A DNA stretch of 64,000 bases, from positions 1,702,001 through 1,766,000 of the forward strand of contig NZ_CP032405.1 of the NCBI RefSeq assembly GCF_016806065.1, in the 5' to 3' direction. The first letter of the stretch is position 1. Every line of letters begins with the position of its first letter. The DNA is from Rhizobium rosettiformans. Lineage in GTDB: Bacteria; Pseudomonadota; Alphaproteobacteria; Rhizobiales; Rhizobiaceae. A program made the translations under genes and the position numbers. Below, in pieces: positions 38,668 through 47,690 of the stretch. Under the pieces are notes generated by a model. The model worked only from the letters and a program-made list of their open reading frames with translations. It searched no databases and was not told where the DNA came from.

Positions 38668-40193
38668 CAGAGGGACTCCAGAAACGAGATCAGGGCCTTG
38701 CGGTCCTTGGGGGTGGCGGCGGCGAAGGCATTGCGGGCGGCTTCCGCCTCCCCGCCATGCCAGAGAATGGCCTCGGTCAGGTTTCGCGCCCGGCCGTCAT
38801 GCAAGAAGAACGTGTGGCCGCTGACCACCTGCGCGAGACCGATACCCCAGAGCGGCGGCGTGCGCCACTCCCGCCCGGTGGCATCGCCCACGGCCTGACC
38901 GTCGGCGAGACCTTCGCCCATGTCATGCAGCAGAAAATCGGAATAGGGCCAGATCAGCTGAAAGGCCTGTGCCTTGTTTTCTGCCTTGCGGCTGGTCACG
39001 AATTTCGGCCGATGGCAGGCGATGCAGCCGCTGGCGTAGAAGACCTCCTTGCCACGCAGGACTTGGGCGTCAGCGACATCGCGCCGCTTCGGCAGGGCCA
39101 GGTTCTTGGCATAGAAGGTCACGAGATCCAGCACCGGATCGGGGGCTTCGGTATCGCCCAGCCGCGGCTGGACGCCGGTGGCCGCTTCGAAGCAGGCGGT
39201 CTGCTTCTCGGTGCAGTCACCGAAATGCCTGGGATCGTCAGGTGTCGAAATCCCGATATCGCCGGCAAAGGCGCTGGCGCTCTGATCGCGCACCGAAGCG
39301 TTCTGCGCCTTCCAGCCGAAGCGGCCGAGCTTGATCTCTCCCGTGCGGTGATCCCGGGCGCGGGCGGCGCGTCCGGAGATGCCGTCACCATCGAGGTCAT
39401 CGGGATCGGCAAGTGCCCTGATGTCTTCCTCCGGAATCGCTTCGATCAGGCCGAGCCCGATCATCGGATTGGCGATGCGCGGGGAGAGGGTCGTCGTCGG
39501 ATCAAGCGGACCGTAATTGAGGTCACGGACGGAATAGCTGGGGAGGCGCAGCATGACCGTCTCGCCGCCTGATAGCGTCACCGGCTCTTCGGTATAGGTG
39601 ATGACCATGCGCCCCTCGGCGGAGATGCCGGGCACCGCCTGGTCCTGCAACTGGCCACCATAGACGGGATCGGGCAGCGAGGTGATGTCGAGCCGGTCGA
39701 GCTTGGCCTGCTCCTCGGCCGTCGCAGCAGCGCGCGCGAGGCGGAAGAACATCGAGGTATGGTCGCGATCGCCCTCCGGCGGGTGGCCACGCCCGTCCTT
39801 CAGGTGGCAGCTCTGGCAGGCCCGCGCATTGAACAGGGGGCCGAGGCCGTCCGAGGCCTGGGTCGAGGAGGGGGAGGAGACCCAGAGCTTGCGGAACAGA
39901 GCGTTGCCGAGCTTGAACTCTTCTTCTTCGGCGAAGGTGATGTTGGCGGAAAAGTCGGAAAAGGAGTCGGCGCTCACGCCGCGCGGGGAGGTGCCGGCCC
40001 CGCCCTGCATCAGTTCAAAATTCTCGGCCTTGCTGAAGTCTTCCGTCGGACGCGTGACGGCGATGACGCGGGAGATGTCCTTCGGCTTCAGATCGGTTCG
40101 TCCGACAGCCTCTCCGGCGGCAACGGGCGAGATGGTCAGGCCCGTTGTCAAAAGCATGCCGAGGCCGGCGAGGGTGGCCTTGCGAGTTCTCAT
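38667..40193 (-). CDS. diheme oxidoreductase (DHOR/DUF1111), periplasmic
   Basis: A 508-residue c-type cytochrome with an N-terminal signal (TLAGLGMLLTTGLTISPVAAGEA) and two CxxCH heme sites: ARACQSCHLKDG near residue 130 and SGCIACHRPKF near 400. The domain pattern matches the thiol-oxidoreductase-like DHOR family (former DUF1111). Such proteins could change the redox state of iron or of a partner. It lies between two imelysin genes, which points to one joint pathway. Confidence 0.92.
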   Translation of the reverse strand: MRTRKATLAGLGMLLTTGLTISPVAAGEAVGRTDLKPKDISRVIAVTRPTEDFSKAENFELMQGGAGTSPRGVSADSFSDFSANITFAEEEEFKLGNALFRKLWVSSPSSTQASDGLGPLFNARACQSCHLKDGRGHPPEGDRDHTSMFFRLARAAATAEEQAKLDRLDITSLPDPVYGGQLQDQAVPGISAEGRMVITYTEEPVTLSGGETVMLRLPSYSVRDLNYGPLDPTTTLSPRIANPMIGLGLIEAIPEEDIRALADPDDLDGDGISGRAARARDHRTGEIKLGRFGWKAQNASVRDQSASAFAGDIGISTPDDPRHFGDCTEKQTACFEAATGVQPRLGDTEAPDPVLDLVTFYAKNLALPKRRDVADAQVLRGKEVFYASGCIACHRPKFVTSRKAENKAQAFQLIWPYSDFLLHDMGEGLADGQAVGDATGREWRTPPLWGIGLAQVVSGHTFFLHDGRARNLTEAILWHGGEAEAARNAFAAATPKDRKALISFLESL

Positions 40194-40240
40194 GATGGGG
40201 ATCGGGCCGCTCCCTTGGAGGGGCGGCCCGCCTTTGCTGC

Positions 40241-41521
40241 TTACTGGAAGACGGCCTCAGGACTATCAAGGCTGTCGGAACCTTCAAGCTCGATCGTGCC
40301 GAGCTCCAGCGACGCAATGACGCGCTGGATGGTCTGGGTCTGATCAACAAGGCCGTCGATGGCAGCCTGCACTGTGGCATTGCCCTCGGCATTGCCTTCG
40401 CCAATCATCTGGTCATAGGCTTCCTTGGTCTCTGCACGCTCGGCCATCGTGTTCATGGCAGCCAGCGTCTTGTCGAGCTTGTCCTTCATTTCCTGATCGA
40501 GCGACTGATCCTTGGCGGCAACGAGTTCGGAAAGCGACGGTCCGGTCATCTTCGTGCCGTCGACGCGCGTGTATTCGCCGGTATAGGCGGATGAGATGCC
40601 GATGGCGTCGTTCAGATGCGAGGCATGCGTGTTGTCGGAGAAGCAATCATGCTCTTCTTCCGGGTCATGCAGCAGCACGCCGAGCTTCATGCGCTCGCCG
40701 GCGAGTTCGCCATAGGAGAGCGAGCCCATGCCGGTGAGGATCGCGGAAATGCCCTTCTGCTCATCGGCGAGAACGGCCTTCGTCGCTTCGCCCTCCGGCG
40801 CCCAGGCCACGACCATCTCTTCCAGATCCTGCAGCAGCAGCGTCGAGGCGGCCTTGAGATAAGCGGCGCGGCGATCGCAATTGCCATTGGTGCAATTGGC
40901 CGTGTCATAGTCAGTATAGGGGCGGTTGCCGGCGCCGGGCCCCGTGCCGTTCAGATCCTGGCCCCAGAGCAGGAATTCGATGGCGTGATAGCCGGTCGCG
41001 ACATTGGCTTCGACTTCACCGGCTTCATGCAGCGTCTCGGCGAGGAATTCCGGCGTGATCTCGGAGGCATCGACCTCTTCGCCATTGATCTTGATCTTCG
41101 GGTTGGCAATCACATTCGCCACATAAAGCGCATTGCCGTCACTCTCGGTACCGTAACCGGCATCGACATAGTCGATCAGGCCTTCATCCAGCGGCCAGGC
41201 ATTCACCTTGCCTTCCCAATCATCGACGATCGGGTTGCCGAAGCGATAGACTTCCGTCTGCTGGTAGGGGACGCGTGCGGCAATCCAGGCTTCGCGGGCA
41301 GCCTTCAGCGCCTCTTCGCTGGGCTTTGCGATCAGCGCATCAATGGCCGCATCGAGAGCCTTGGCGGTGGAGAGCGAGTCCTCGAACTTGGCATGGGCAA
41401 GTTCTGCATAGTGCGTCAGCACGTCCTTGGGCGCAGGTGCCGCGATCGCCGGGCCGGCATAGATCGCAGCCGATGTGACGAGCAGCGCGACGGACGCGCC
41501 GATGACGGATTTCCGGATCAT
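40241..41521 (-). CDS. imelysin-family protein, IrpA-like (first copy)
   Basis: A 426-residue exported protein (signal ending in GPAIAAPAP) with a full imelysin GxHxxE motif in ATGYHAIEFLLWGQDLNGTG near residue 181 and a duplicated helical domain. A CxxxxCD pair is present in ANCTNGNCDRR. It matches IrpA-like iron-regulated proteins. GGGAG lies before the ATG. It is the first gene of the four-gene operon and has two palindromes upstream that could be regulator sites. Confidence 0.92.
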   Translation of the reverse strand: MIRKSVIGASVALLVTSAAIYAGPAIAAPAPKDVLTHYAELAHAKFEDSLSTAKALDAAIDALIAKPSEEALKAAREAWIAARVPYQQTEVYRFGNPIVDDWEGKVNAWPLDEGLIDYVDAGYGTESDGNALYVANVIANPKIKINGEEVDASEITPEFLAETLHEAGEVEANVATGYHAIEFLLWGQDLNGTGPGAGNRPYTDYDTANCTNGNCDRRAAYLKAASTLLLQDLEEMVVAWAPEGEATKAVLADEQKGISAILTGMGSLSYGELAGERMKLGVLLHDPEEEHDCFSDNTHASHLNDAIGISSAYTGEYTRVDGTKMTGPSLSELVAAKDQSLDQEMKDKLDKTLAAMNTMAERAETKEAYDQMIGEGNAEGNATVQAAIDGLVDQTQTIQRVIASLELGTIELEGSDSLDSPEAVFQ

Positions 41522-41606
41522 GGTGTCTCCCTTCGGCGCCGACTGGGCGCCTCAATGTAATCGGACGGCCATGTCTTCGCGCAAAAAGAAACTGGTGTCA
41601 AACAGT

Positions 41607-41645
41607 CGAGTATACGAAGTACTCGCTGAAATTGACGAGGGTCAA
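41607..41645. promoter_or_regulatory. two palindromes and candidate promoter upstream of the imelysin operon
   Basis: The inverted repeat 41607-41625 has six-base arms CGAG(T/A) type, perfect over six bases and separated by seven. A second perfect palindrome TTGAC-GAGG-GTCAA lies at 41632-41645. On the minus strand a -10-like TATACT (complement of 41609-41614) falls inside the first palindrome, so a bound repressor would block the promoter. The regulator is unknown; iron-responsive Fur-, Irr- or RirA-type control is expected from other organisms, but neither palindrome is a clear match. Confidence 0.45.
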
Positions 41646-41646
41646 A

Positions 41647-42939
41647 TCACGTCGGGCGACGGCGCATCCGACAGAAAAAGAAGCCGTCCGTATCCATGCT
41701 GGCGGGGCTGAGTGTCACCGTCTTGCCATCCGTTGACCGCGGCTCTGGAGCCGAGCCGCCGAAAAGGCGCGTCCAGTCTTCAACCACCGAGACGATCTCG
41801 AAGCTCGGATTGGCCTCGCAGAAGGCCTGGACCTGACGGTCGTTTTCTTCCGGCAGCACCGAACAGGTGACATAGAGCAGGGAGCCATTCGGTTTGACGA
41901 AGGTTGAGGCTTCGGTGAGTGCCTCCTGCTGCTGCGTCATCCGCTCCTGCAGGTTCCGGTCGGTCAGGCGCCACTTGGTATCGGGGCGGCGCCGCCAGGT
42001 GCCGGTGCCGGTGCAGGGGGCATCGACCAGCACCTGGTCGCAACGCTCTCGAAGGTTTGCGAGCCCCTTGGTGCTGTCATGGACCTGGACGTTATGGGTG
42101 CCGGCACGCTTTAGCCGCTCGATGATCGGCGCCAACCGCTTGCGGTCGGCGTCATAGGCATGCACCTGGCCCTTGTTGTTCATGGCAGCCGCCATGGCGA
42201 GCGTCTTGCCGCCACCGCCGGCGCAGAAATCGAGAACCTGATCGCCTTCGCGCGGCGTCACGAGATCGGCGACGATCTGCGAGCCCTCGTCCTGAACCTC
42301 GAACCAGCCCTTCTGGAAGCTGAGTTCTGCCGTAACGTTCGGCAGGCGGGACGGGCCTTCGCCAGCCGGAACGCGCATGCCGAAACGCGCGATCGGCGAG
42401 GCCTTGGCGCCGGAGCGATCGAGCGCCTTCAGCACCTTGTCCCTGTTGGCCTTCAGCGTGTTGACGCGCAGATCGAGAGTCGGGCGGGTGGCGAGCGCCT
42501 TGGCTTCGGCCAGCCAATCGTCGCCGAAGGCTTCTTCGAACGACGGTTGAACCCAGTCGGGAATGTCACCCTGGACGTTGAGGGGAGCAACGGAAAGGTC
42601 GCGGGTGGTAAAGGCCTGGATCTGGCTTTCGGAGAGGGCAGCGGGCGCAAAATTGTCGCCTTCGAGTTCCGCCTGCAGGGTCTCAAGGCTCATGCCCCAT
42701 TGCCGCAGGAGAACGGCCCAGCCAAGCGCGTGCGCGCTGTCGTCATCCATCAGCCAGGCATGGGAGAGCTTCATGCGCAGGGCATCGTAGACGATATTGC
42801 CGATGGCCGCCCGATCGCCGGAACCGGCGAAACGATGCGAAAGGCCCCAATCCTTGAGGGCATCGGCAACGGGACGGCGACGGGTTTCGATGTCGCTCAA
42901 AACTTCGATCGCACCGGCAAGACGGCCGCCCAGGCGCAT
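41647..42939 (-). CDS. RsmB/NOL1-type RNA (cytosine-5)-methyltransferase
   Basis: A 430-residue SAM-dependent methyltransferase that should make m5C in rRNA. The SAM motif VLDFCAGGGGKTLAMAAAM lies near residue 232, motif IV VDAPCTGTGTWRRRPD near 303 and the catalytic VTCSVLPEEN near 362. The N-terminal 130 residues resemble the NusB-like domain of RsmB but are diverged. ATG 42939 is chosen because AGGAG is then seven bases upstream. Whether it targets C967 or another site is uncertain. Confidence 0.9.
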   Translation of the reverse strand: MRLGGRLAGAIEVLSDIETRRRPVADALKDWGLSHRFAGSGDRAAIGNIVYDALRMKLSHAWLMDDDSAHALGWAVLLRQWGMSLETLQAELEGDNFAPAALSESQIQAFTTRDLSVAPLNVQGDIPDWVQPSFEEAFGDDWLAEAKALATRPTLDLRVNTLKANRDKVLKALDRSGAKASPIARFGMRVPAGEGPSRLPNVTAELSFQKGWFEVQDEGSQIVADLVTPREGDQVLDFCAGGGGKTLAMAAAMNNKGQVHAYDADRKRLAPIIERLKRAGTHNVQVHDSTKGLANLRERCDQVLVDAPCTGTGTWRRRPDTKWRLTDRNLQERMTQQQEALTEASTFVKPNGSLLYVTCSVLPEENDRQVQAFCEANPSFEIVSVVEDWTRLFGGSAPEPRSTDGKTVTLSPASMDTDGFFFCRMRRRPT

Positions 42940-43042
42940 GGTCATTCTCCTCTGAAAGAAGAGAGCGTGGTAACGACGATCAGGGGCAAGAGCAAGCGCC
43001 TAAAACCCGACGGACCAATCGCCGCTCCCGAACTTGGATGTC

Positions 43043-43405
43043 TTAGCTGATGATCTCGTAGCAGACCTTGGCATGGCCGGAGCGGATCATGCCGATGTTC
43101 TGGGCCGCAGCCTTGGAGAGGTCGAGCACGCGGCCGCGGATGAAGGGACCGCGATCGTTGATGCGGACGACAACGCTCTTGCCGCTTCGCGCATTGGTGA
43201 CTTTCAGCTTGGTACCGAAGGGCAGGGTCTTGTGAGCCGCCGTCAGTCTCGTCGGGTTCATGCGCTCGCCGGAAGCCGTCTTCGATGTCAGCGCATACCA
43301 GGATGCGCCACCGCAGGACGACTTTGCATTTGCACTCGAAGGCGCGAAAGCAAAGAGTGCAGCAATAGTTGCGGCGGCGAAAGCAGAGCGGTGGTTGATG
43401 ATCAA
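43043..43405 (-). CDS. RlpA-family septal/peptidoglycan-associated protein
   Basis: A 120-residue exported protein: signal ending in SSANA, then the double-psi beta-barrel domain ([42 protein letters not shown] and [23 protein letters not shown]). RlpA proteins act on denuded glycan strands. The SPOR domain of the longer RlpA is absent, so the protein is the minimal form. The start is TTG 43405, with a GGGA upstream and no ATG available before the signal peptide. Confidence 0.9.
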   Translation of the reverse strand: MIINHRSAFAAATIAALFAFAPSSANAKSSCGGASWYALTSKTASGERMNPTRLTAAHKTLPFGTKLKVTNARSGKSVVVRINDRGPFIRGRVLDLSKAAAQNIGMIRSGHAKVCYEIIS

Positions 43406-43494
43406 GATTTACGTCCCTAGTCGTTGACACGAGCAATTTGTTGCGTGACGACGGCTAGGCAGGGTGAAAAATGGCAAAAACGTGCCCGAAATCT

Positions 43495-43528
43495 ATCACG
43501 AAAAATTACAAGCTGAAACATTCGTGAT
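43495..43528. repeat. inverted repeat in the rlpA-SDR intergenic region
   Basis: Eight-base perfect arms ATCACGAA (43495-43502) and TTCGTGAT (43521-43528) enclose 18 bases. The 370-base intergenic stretch 43406-43775 is clearly richer in A+T than its surroundings. It holds this repeat and a short frame at 43601; I see no other gene in it. Confidence 0.5.
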
Positions 43529-43600
43529 GTCCGCAAGGCAAGTCTTTACCTTAACGAAATGTGAATTCGTCAGAAAAATCGTTTGATTCCAGGAGTCTTC

Positions 43601-43690
43601 ATGGAATTAAAAACTCACGATTCCACCGTTTGCGGCATTCACGGAAGCGGTAAAGAAAAATTTTGCTCACAGGTCATATTTGTTGCCTAA
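43601..43690 (+). CDS. possible 29-residue small protein
   Basis: An ATG at 43601 is preceded by AGGAG at 43591-43595 and opens a 29-codon frame ending TAA at 43688-43690. The product contains two cysteines, GIHGSGKEK and a hydrophobic end SQVIFVA. There is no recognised family, and such short frames arise often by chance. The good ribosome site inside an otherwise empty A+T-rich gap is the only positive sign. Confidence 0.3.
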   Translation: MELKTHDSTVCGIHGSGKEKFCSQVIFVA

Positions 43691-43775
43691 ATTGTGGTGC
43701 TGAAAGGGCCAGACGCTCGTCTGCGCAGGCATTGCGGCGCTCAGAGCGCAAAGTTGGACCCCGTAAAACGCCCCT

Positions 43776-44657
43776 TCAGGCCCGTTGGTTCCATGTGTCG
43801 GAGGCAAGTAGATCGACCAACGACATCATGTAATTCGGGTACTGGAAGTTGAAGCCGAGACGCTTGATCTTGGCATTCGAAACGCGCTTGTTTTCGCCAT
43901 AGAAGGAGCGCGCCATGGGGGTCAGCTCCGCCGTCTCGAAAGGCTGCTCCGGCGGTGCATCCATCTCCATCAGGCGGGCGGCTTCGGTTACCACGTCCTG
44001 CGGCGGGGAGGGCATGTCGTCGGTGACGTTGAAGATCCCGCCCGTCTTGGGGCCGGCGAGGAAGGCGGTCGCCGATGCAATGTCCTCGACGCGGATGCGG
44101 TTGAACACCTGGTCCTTTTTCACCAGTCGGCGGGCGGTTCCATTGGCCAGGTTCATGAAGGTGTTGCGGCCAGGACCATAGATGCCGGAGAGCCGCAGGA
44201 TCGCGAGAGGCAGGTTGTCCCGTGCCGCCACCACCTGCCACGCCTGCTCGGCCTCCACGCGCTCGACCGAGCGCACCGAGACCGGCTTCAGCTCCGTCTC
44301 CTCGTTGACCCAGGCACCGTGATGATCGCCATACACGCCGACGGTCGAAAGATAGGCGATCCATTCGAGCTTCGGCATGACGGCCTTGATGCCGGCCTGG
44401 CCGCAGAGCCGGATCAGCGGGTCGCCCTCACTGCCCGGCGCGATCGACTGAACGAGATGCGTGGTCTCGGCAAGCTCGGCAAGAAGGGGCTCCGACAGGC
44501 TCGTGCCGTCGAAGACAAAGGGCCGGATGCCCATGTCCTCAAGCGCCTTGCCCTTCTCTGCACTCCGTGTGGTCCCGGCGACCGAGGCGCCCTCGCTGCC
44601 GAGAAGCTTGCCGATTGCCTTGCCCGAATAGCCGGCTCCAAAAATCATCAAGCGCAT
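43776..44657 (-). CDS. NAD-dependent epimerase/dehydratase-like SDR protein
   Basis: A 293-residue extended SDR-type protein beginning MRLMIFGAGYSGKAIGKLL with the Rossmann glycines GxGxxG, then WIAYLSTVGVYGDHHGAWV near residue 100 and LRLSGIYGPGRNTF near 156. It resembles the YeeZ group rather than characterised sugar epimerases; the usual YxxxK catalytic pair is not evident. It is three bases downstream of queG and probably on the same transcript. Substrate unknown. Confidence 0.85.
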   Translation of the reverse strand: MRLMIFGAGYSGKAIGKLLGSEGASVAGTTRSAEKGKALEDMGIRPFVFDGTSLSEPLLAELAETTHLVQSIAPGSEGDPLIRLCGQAGIKAVMPKLEWIAYLSTVGVYGDHHGAWVNEETELKPVSVRSVERVEAEQAWQVVAARDNLPLAILRLSGIYGPGRNTFMNLANGTARRLVKKDQVFNRIRVEDIASATAFLAGPKTGGIFNVTDDMPSPPQDVVTEAARLMEMDAPPEQPFETAELTPMARSFYGENKRVSNAKIKRLGFNFQYPNYMMSLVDLLASDTWNQRA

Positions 44658-44660
44658 GCG

Positions 44661-45815
44661 TCAGCTCTCCGTCGTCCATTCCTGTCGGACATGCTCGTCC
44701 GTTTCCGTCATCAAATGCGCGCTCTGCAGGGCGGCAAAGCGATCCGCCGGCAGAAGCCTGGACAGCGCCCAGGCGGCCATGCCACGCACATCAGCCGAGC
44801 CGTCCGTCAGCAGCCTCTCACAGGCCGGCGCCAGATCGAGAGAGCCGGAATTTCCGGCTGCAATCAGCACATTGCGCACGAAGCGGTCCCGCCCGATCCG
44901 CTTGACCGGCGAGCCGCTGAAATAGGTGCGGAAGCTCGGATCGTCCAGCGTCAGAAAGAAAGCGATCTCGGGCGCCTTCAGGTCATCGCGGGCGACAAGC
45001 TTCATCTCGCGGGCGGCTGCGGCAAACTTGTTCCAGGGACAGGCCGCGAGACAGTCGTCACAGCCATAGATGCGGTTGCCAAAGGCGGGGCGCAGCGCCC
45101 GGTCGATCGGCCCCTTGTGTTCGATCGTGAGATAGGAAATGCAGCGCCGCGCATCGATCTGGTAGGGGGCCGGGAAGGCGTCCGTCGGGCAGGCGTCGAG
45201 GCAGGCTCGGCAGGAGCCGCAATGGTCGCGCTCGGGTGCATCGATCTCGAGTTCGGCCGTGGTGAACAGGCTGCCGAGGAAGAGCCATGAGCCGAAGTCG
45301 CGGCTGACGAGATTGGTGTGTTTGCCCTGCCAGCCGAGGCCGGCTGACGCCGCAAGCGGCTTTTCCATGACGGGTGCGGTATCGACGAAGACCTTCACGT
45401 CTTCGCCCGCACGCGCGGCAAAGCGCGTCGCCACTTCCTTGAGGCGTCCCTTGATCACGTCGTGATAGTCGCGATTGCGGGCATAGACGGAGATCGCCGC
45501 CTTATCGGTCTGCGACTGCAAGTGCCGCGGATCCTCGTCCGGACCGTAGTTCATCCCGAACATGACGATGGAGCGCACATCCGACCAGAGGACGCGCGGA
45601 TCGGCGCGGCGCTCTTTTGTCTCTTCCATCCATGCCATCGTGCCGTGTCGTCCGGCCTCAAGAAAGGTCTCGAGCCTTGCGGGCGCTTCGGGAATGGCCT
45701 CCGGCAGCGTGATGCGACAGAGATCGAAGCCCTGTGCATGGGCCTCCTGACGCAGGAAACGCGTGAGCTCTGCCTGCCGCTTCCGGATCTTGGGATCGAT
45801 CTGCGGCTCGTCCAT
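44661..45815 (-). CDS. queG: epoxyqueuosine reductase
   Basis: QueG (384 aa) carries out the last step of queuosine synthesis in tRNA, using cobalamin and two 4Fe-4S clusters. The cluster motifs are CGSCRACLDACPTDAF near residue 199 and CDDCLAACPWNKF near 254, and the substrate region reads VFVDTAPVMEKPLAASAGLGWQGKHTNLVSRDFGSW near 143-178. A C-terminal HEAT-like repeat follows. The start is ATG 45815, 12 bases after the GST stop, not the longer frame. Confidence 0.96.
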   Translation of the reverse strand: MDEPQIDPKIRKRQAELTRFLRQEAHAQGFDLCRITLPEAIPEAPARLETFLEAGRHGTMAWMEETKERRADPRVLWSDVRSIVMFGMNYGPDEDPRHLQSQTDKAAISVYARNRDYHDVIKGRLKEVATRFAARAGEDVKVFVDTAPVMEKPLAASAGLGWQGKHTNLVSRDFGSWLFLGSLFTTAELEIDAPERDHCGSCRACLDACPTDAFPAPYQIDARRCISYLTIEHKGPIDRALRPAFGNRIYGCDDCLAACPWNKFAAAAREMKLVARDDLKAPEIAFFLTLDDPSFRTYFSGSPVKRIGRDRFVRNVLIAAGNSGSLDLAPACERLLTDGSADVRGMAAWALSRLLPADRFAALQSAHLMTETDEHVRQEWTTES

Positions 45816-45826
45816 GAAGATAACCG

Positions 45827-46519
45827 TCAGAAGTCGAGGTCGGCGTAATGCGACACCGGCGTGATGCCGCGCACGCGCTCTGTCAGCAGCGGGCGGAAGG
45901 AGGGGCGCGACTTGATGCGCTGATACCATTCCTTCGCGACCGGGAACTCGTTCCAGTCGATTTCGCCGAGGTAGTCGAGCACGGAGATGGCTGCCGCCGC
46001 CGAGAGGTCGGCATAACTGATGCGGTCGCCGGCGAGCCACTGACGCGAGCCGGAAAGCCAGGTCAGGTATTTCATGTGATGGCGAATGTTCGAGCGCGCC
46101 GTGCGCAGAACCTTGGAGTCGGGCGCACCGCCACCGAGGCCATTGGGAATGATCAGCTTGTGCACCCGCTCGCGCACCAGTGGCTTGGTGACATCCTGCT
46201 CCATCTTCTGCAGGAACCATTCCGTCAGTCGGCGGATCTCTGCCCGCTGGAACGGGTCTTCCGCGAAGAGCCGCCGGTCGCGCTTCAACACGCCATGCGT
46301 CTCGTCGATGAACTCGGAAATGATGGTCGGGCCGCAAAGCGCGCGCATATTGTCGTCAACATAGACGGGCAGCGTACCGGCGGGATTGAAGGCCAGGAAC
46401 TCCTTGCGCTTCTCCCAGGTCTGTTCCTCCACCAGATCCGTCTGGAAGCCGTATTCGGACAGGACCAGTCGAATGAAACGGGACGCGGTGGACATCGTGT
46501 GATGATACAGGGTCGGCAT
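45827..46519 (-). CDS. glutathione S-transferase-family protein
   Basis: A 230-residue GST-fold protein: MPTLYHHTMSTASRFIRLVLSEYGF at the thioredoxin-like N-terminus, NPAGTLPVYVDDNMRALCGPTIISEFIDE with the cis-Pro and the glutathione-binding Ser/Glu-type region near residues 50-78, and an all-helical C-domain. A catalytic Tyr/Ser/Cys cannot be assigned with confidence. It lies directly upstream of queG. Confidence 0.87.
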   Translation of the reverse strand: MPTLYHHTMSTASRFIRLVLSEYGFQTDLVEEQTWEKRKEFLAFNPAGTLPVYVDDNMRALCGPTIISEFIDETHGVLKRDRRLFAEDPFQRAEIRRLTEWFLQKMEQDVTKPLVRERVHKLIIPNGLGGGAPDSKVLRTARSNIRHHMKYLTWLSGSRQWLAGDRISYADLSAAAAISVLDYLGEIDWNEFPVAKEWYQRIKSRPSFRPLLTERVRGITPVSHYADLDF

Positions 46520-46660
46520 CGGAACTCGAATTCTCGGATTTTTCAGTGGCCGCAGCGCAGGCTGTCGAAGCGGCTGGTCATCGGCGCGGCTTCCAAGCTA
46601 TAGGGTTTCGGCCCCCGCAATACAAGCAAATCACTTTGCCTTCCCCTAGAAGGAGACCTC

Positions 46661-47467
46661 ATGGAAGATCAATCCATTATCAGCGCGCTCGTGCTCGGCG
46701 TCATCGAAGGCCTGACCGAGTTCGTGCCGGTGTCATCCACCGCGCATGTTCTGCTGGCCGGCCATTTCCTCGGTTTCGAATCGCCAGGCAACACCTTTGC
46801 CGTGTTGATCCAGCTGGGCGCGATCCTCGCCATCCTCAGCGTCTACTTCGCCAAGCTGCTCCAGATCGCGCTATCGCTCCCGACCAGTGCCGAGAGCCGC
46901 CGCTTCGTCGGCGCGGTCCTTCTGGGCTTTCTGCCTGCTGCCGTGATCGGTGTTATCGCACATGACTTCATCAAGACCGTGCTCTTCGAGACGCCGATGC
47001 TGATCTGCGTGGTGCTGATCCTCGGCGGCTTCGTCCTGCTTTGGATCGACCGCCTGCCGCTCAAGCCAAAATACCACGACGTGGCGGAATACCCGTTGTC
47101 GCTCGCATTGAAGATCGGCCTTTGCCAGTGCGTGGCGATGATTCCTGGCACCTCGCGCTCGGGCGCGACGATCGTCGGCGCGCTGCTGCTGGGTGCCGAC
47201 AAGCGCTCGGCGGCGGAGTTTTCCTTCTTCCTGGCCATGCCGACCATGCTCGGCGCGTTCACGCTCGATCTTTACAAGAACCGTAACGCGTTGACTGTCG
47301 ACGACACCCTGATCATCGCAATCGGCTTTGTGGCGGCCTTCGTCTCGGCGCTCTTCGTCGTCAGGGGGCTTTTGAATTTCATCTCGAAGCGAGGCTATGC
47401 GCCCTTCGCCTGGTGGCGCATCGTCATCGGCACAGCAGGCATCCTCGGGCTGCTTATCACCGGCTAA
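46661..47467 (+). CDS. uppP: undecaprenyl-diphosphatase
   Basis: UppP/BacA (268 aa) is a polytopic enzyme that recycles undecaprenyl pyrophosphate for cell-wall and polysaccharide synthesis. Signature loops: [21 protein letters not shown] near residue 17 and [18 protein letters not shown] near 160-177, both carrying the catalytic Glu and Ser/Arg. About eight membrane helices. AAGGAG precedes the ATG. It is isolated, with its own terminator. Confidence 0.97.
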   Translation: MEDQSIISALVLGVIEGLTEFVPVSSTAHVLLAGHFLGFESPGNTFAVLIQLGAILAILSVYFAKLLQIALSLPTSAESRRFVGAVLLGFLPAAVIGVIAHDFIKTVLFETPMLICVVLILGGFVLLWIDRLPLKPKYHDVAEYPLSLALKIGLCQCVAMIPGTSRSGATIVGALLLGADKRSAAEFSFFLAMPTMLGAFTLDLYKNRNALTVDDTLIIAIGFVAAFVSALFVVRGLLNFISKRGYAPFAWWRIVIGTAGILGLLITG

Positions 47468-47489
47468 GGCCGGCAGAGCCGAGGCAAGA

Positions 47490-47519
47490 AAAAAGGCCGT
47501 CCCGAGGGGCGGCCTTTTT
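47490..47519. terminator. bidirectional terminator after uppP
   Basis: A stem of about thirteen base pairs with a G-U pair (47490-47502 with 47507-47519) has an A-run on the left and T5 on the right. It serves uppP and the small convergent gene at 47532. Confidence 0.88.
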
Positions 47520-47531
47520 GATTTTGGGAGA

Positions 47532-47690
47532 TCAGTTGGTCGGCGGGATCGAAGCCGTCGAGCACGGATCGATGCCATAGGCGGGCGAGCAATTGTCCTT
47601 TCGGGCGGCGACAGTGGTCGGCGCCAGGAACGAGCCGGCGATGATGACCAGTGCCGCACATGCGAAGAACAGTGCGATAGGCTTGCCCAT
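47532..47690 (-). CDS. small exported protein, 52 aa, with two cysteines
   Basis: ATG 47690 has AGAGG upstream. The product is MGKPIALFFACAALVIIAGS followed by a short mature part with NCSPAYGIDPCSTAS, likely a disulfide loop. The N-terminus is a signal peptide or a single membrane anchor. Codon use matches the chromosome and the gene shares a bidirectional terminator with uppP. No family recognised. Confidence 0.6.
   Translation of the reverse strand: MGKPIALFFACAALVIIAGSFLAPTTVAARKDNCSPAYGIDPCSTASIPPTN

Noticed and set aside
44661..46337. 558-codon version of QueG
   Set aside because: The upstream 174 codons overlap the GST gene in another frame; MDEPQIDPK at 45815 is the family-like start.
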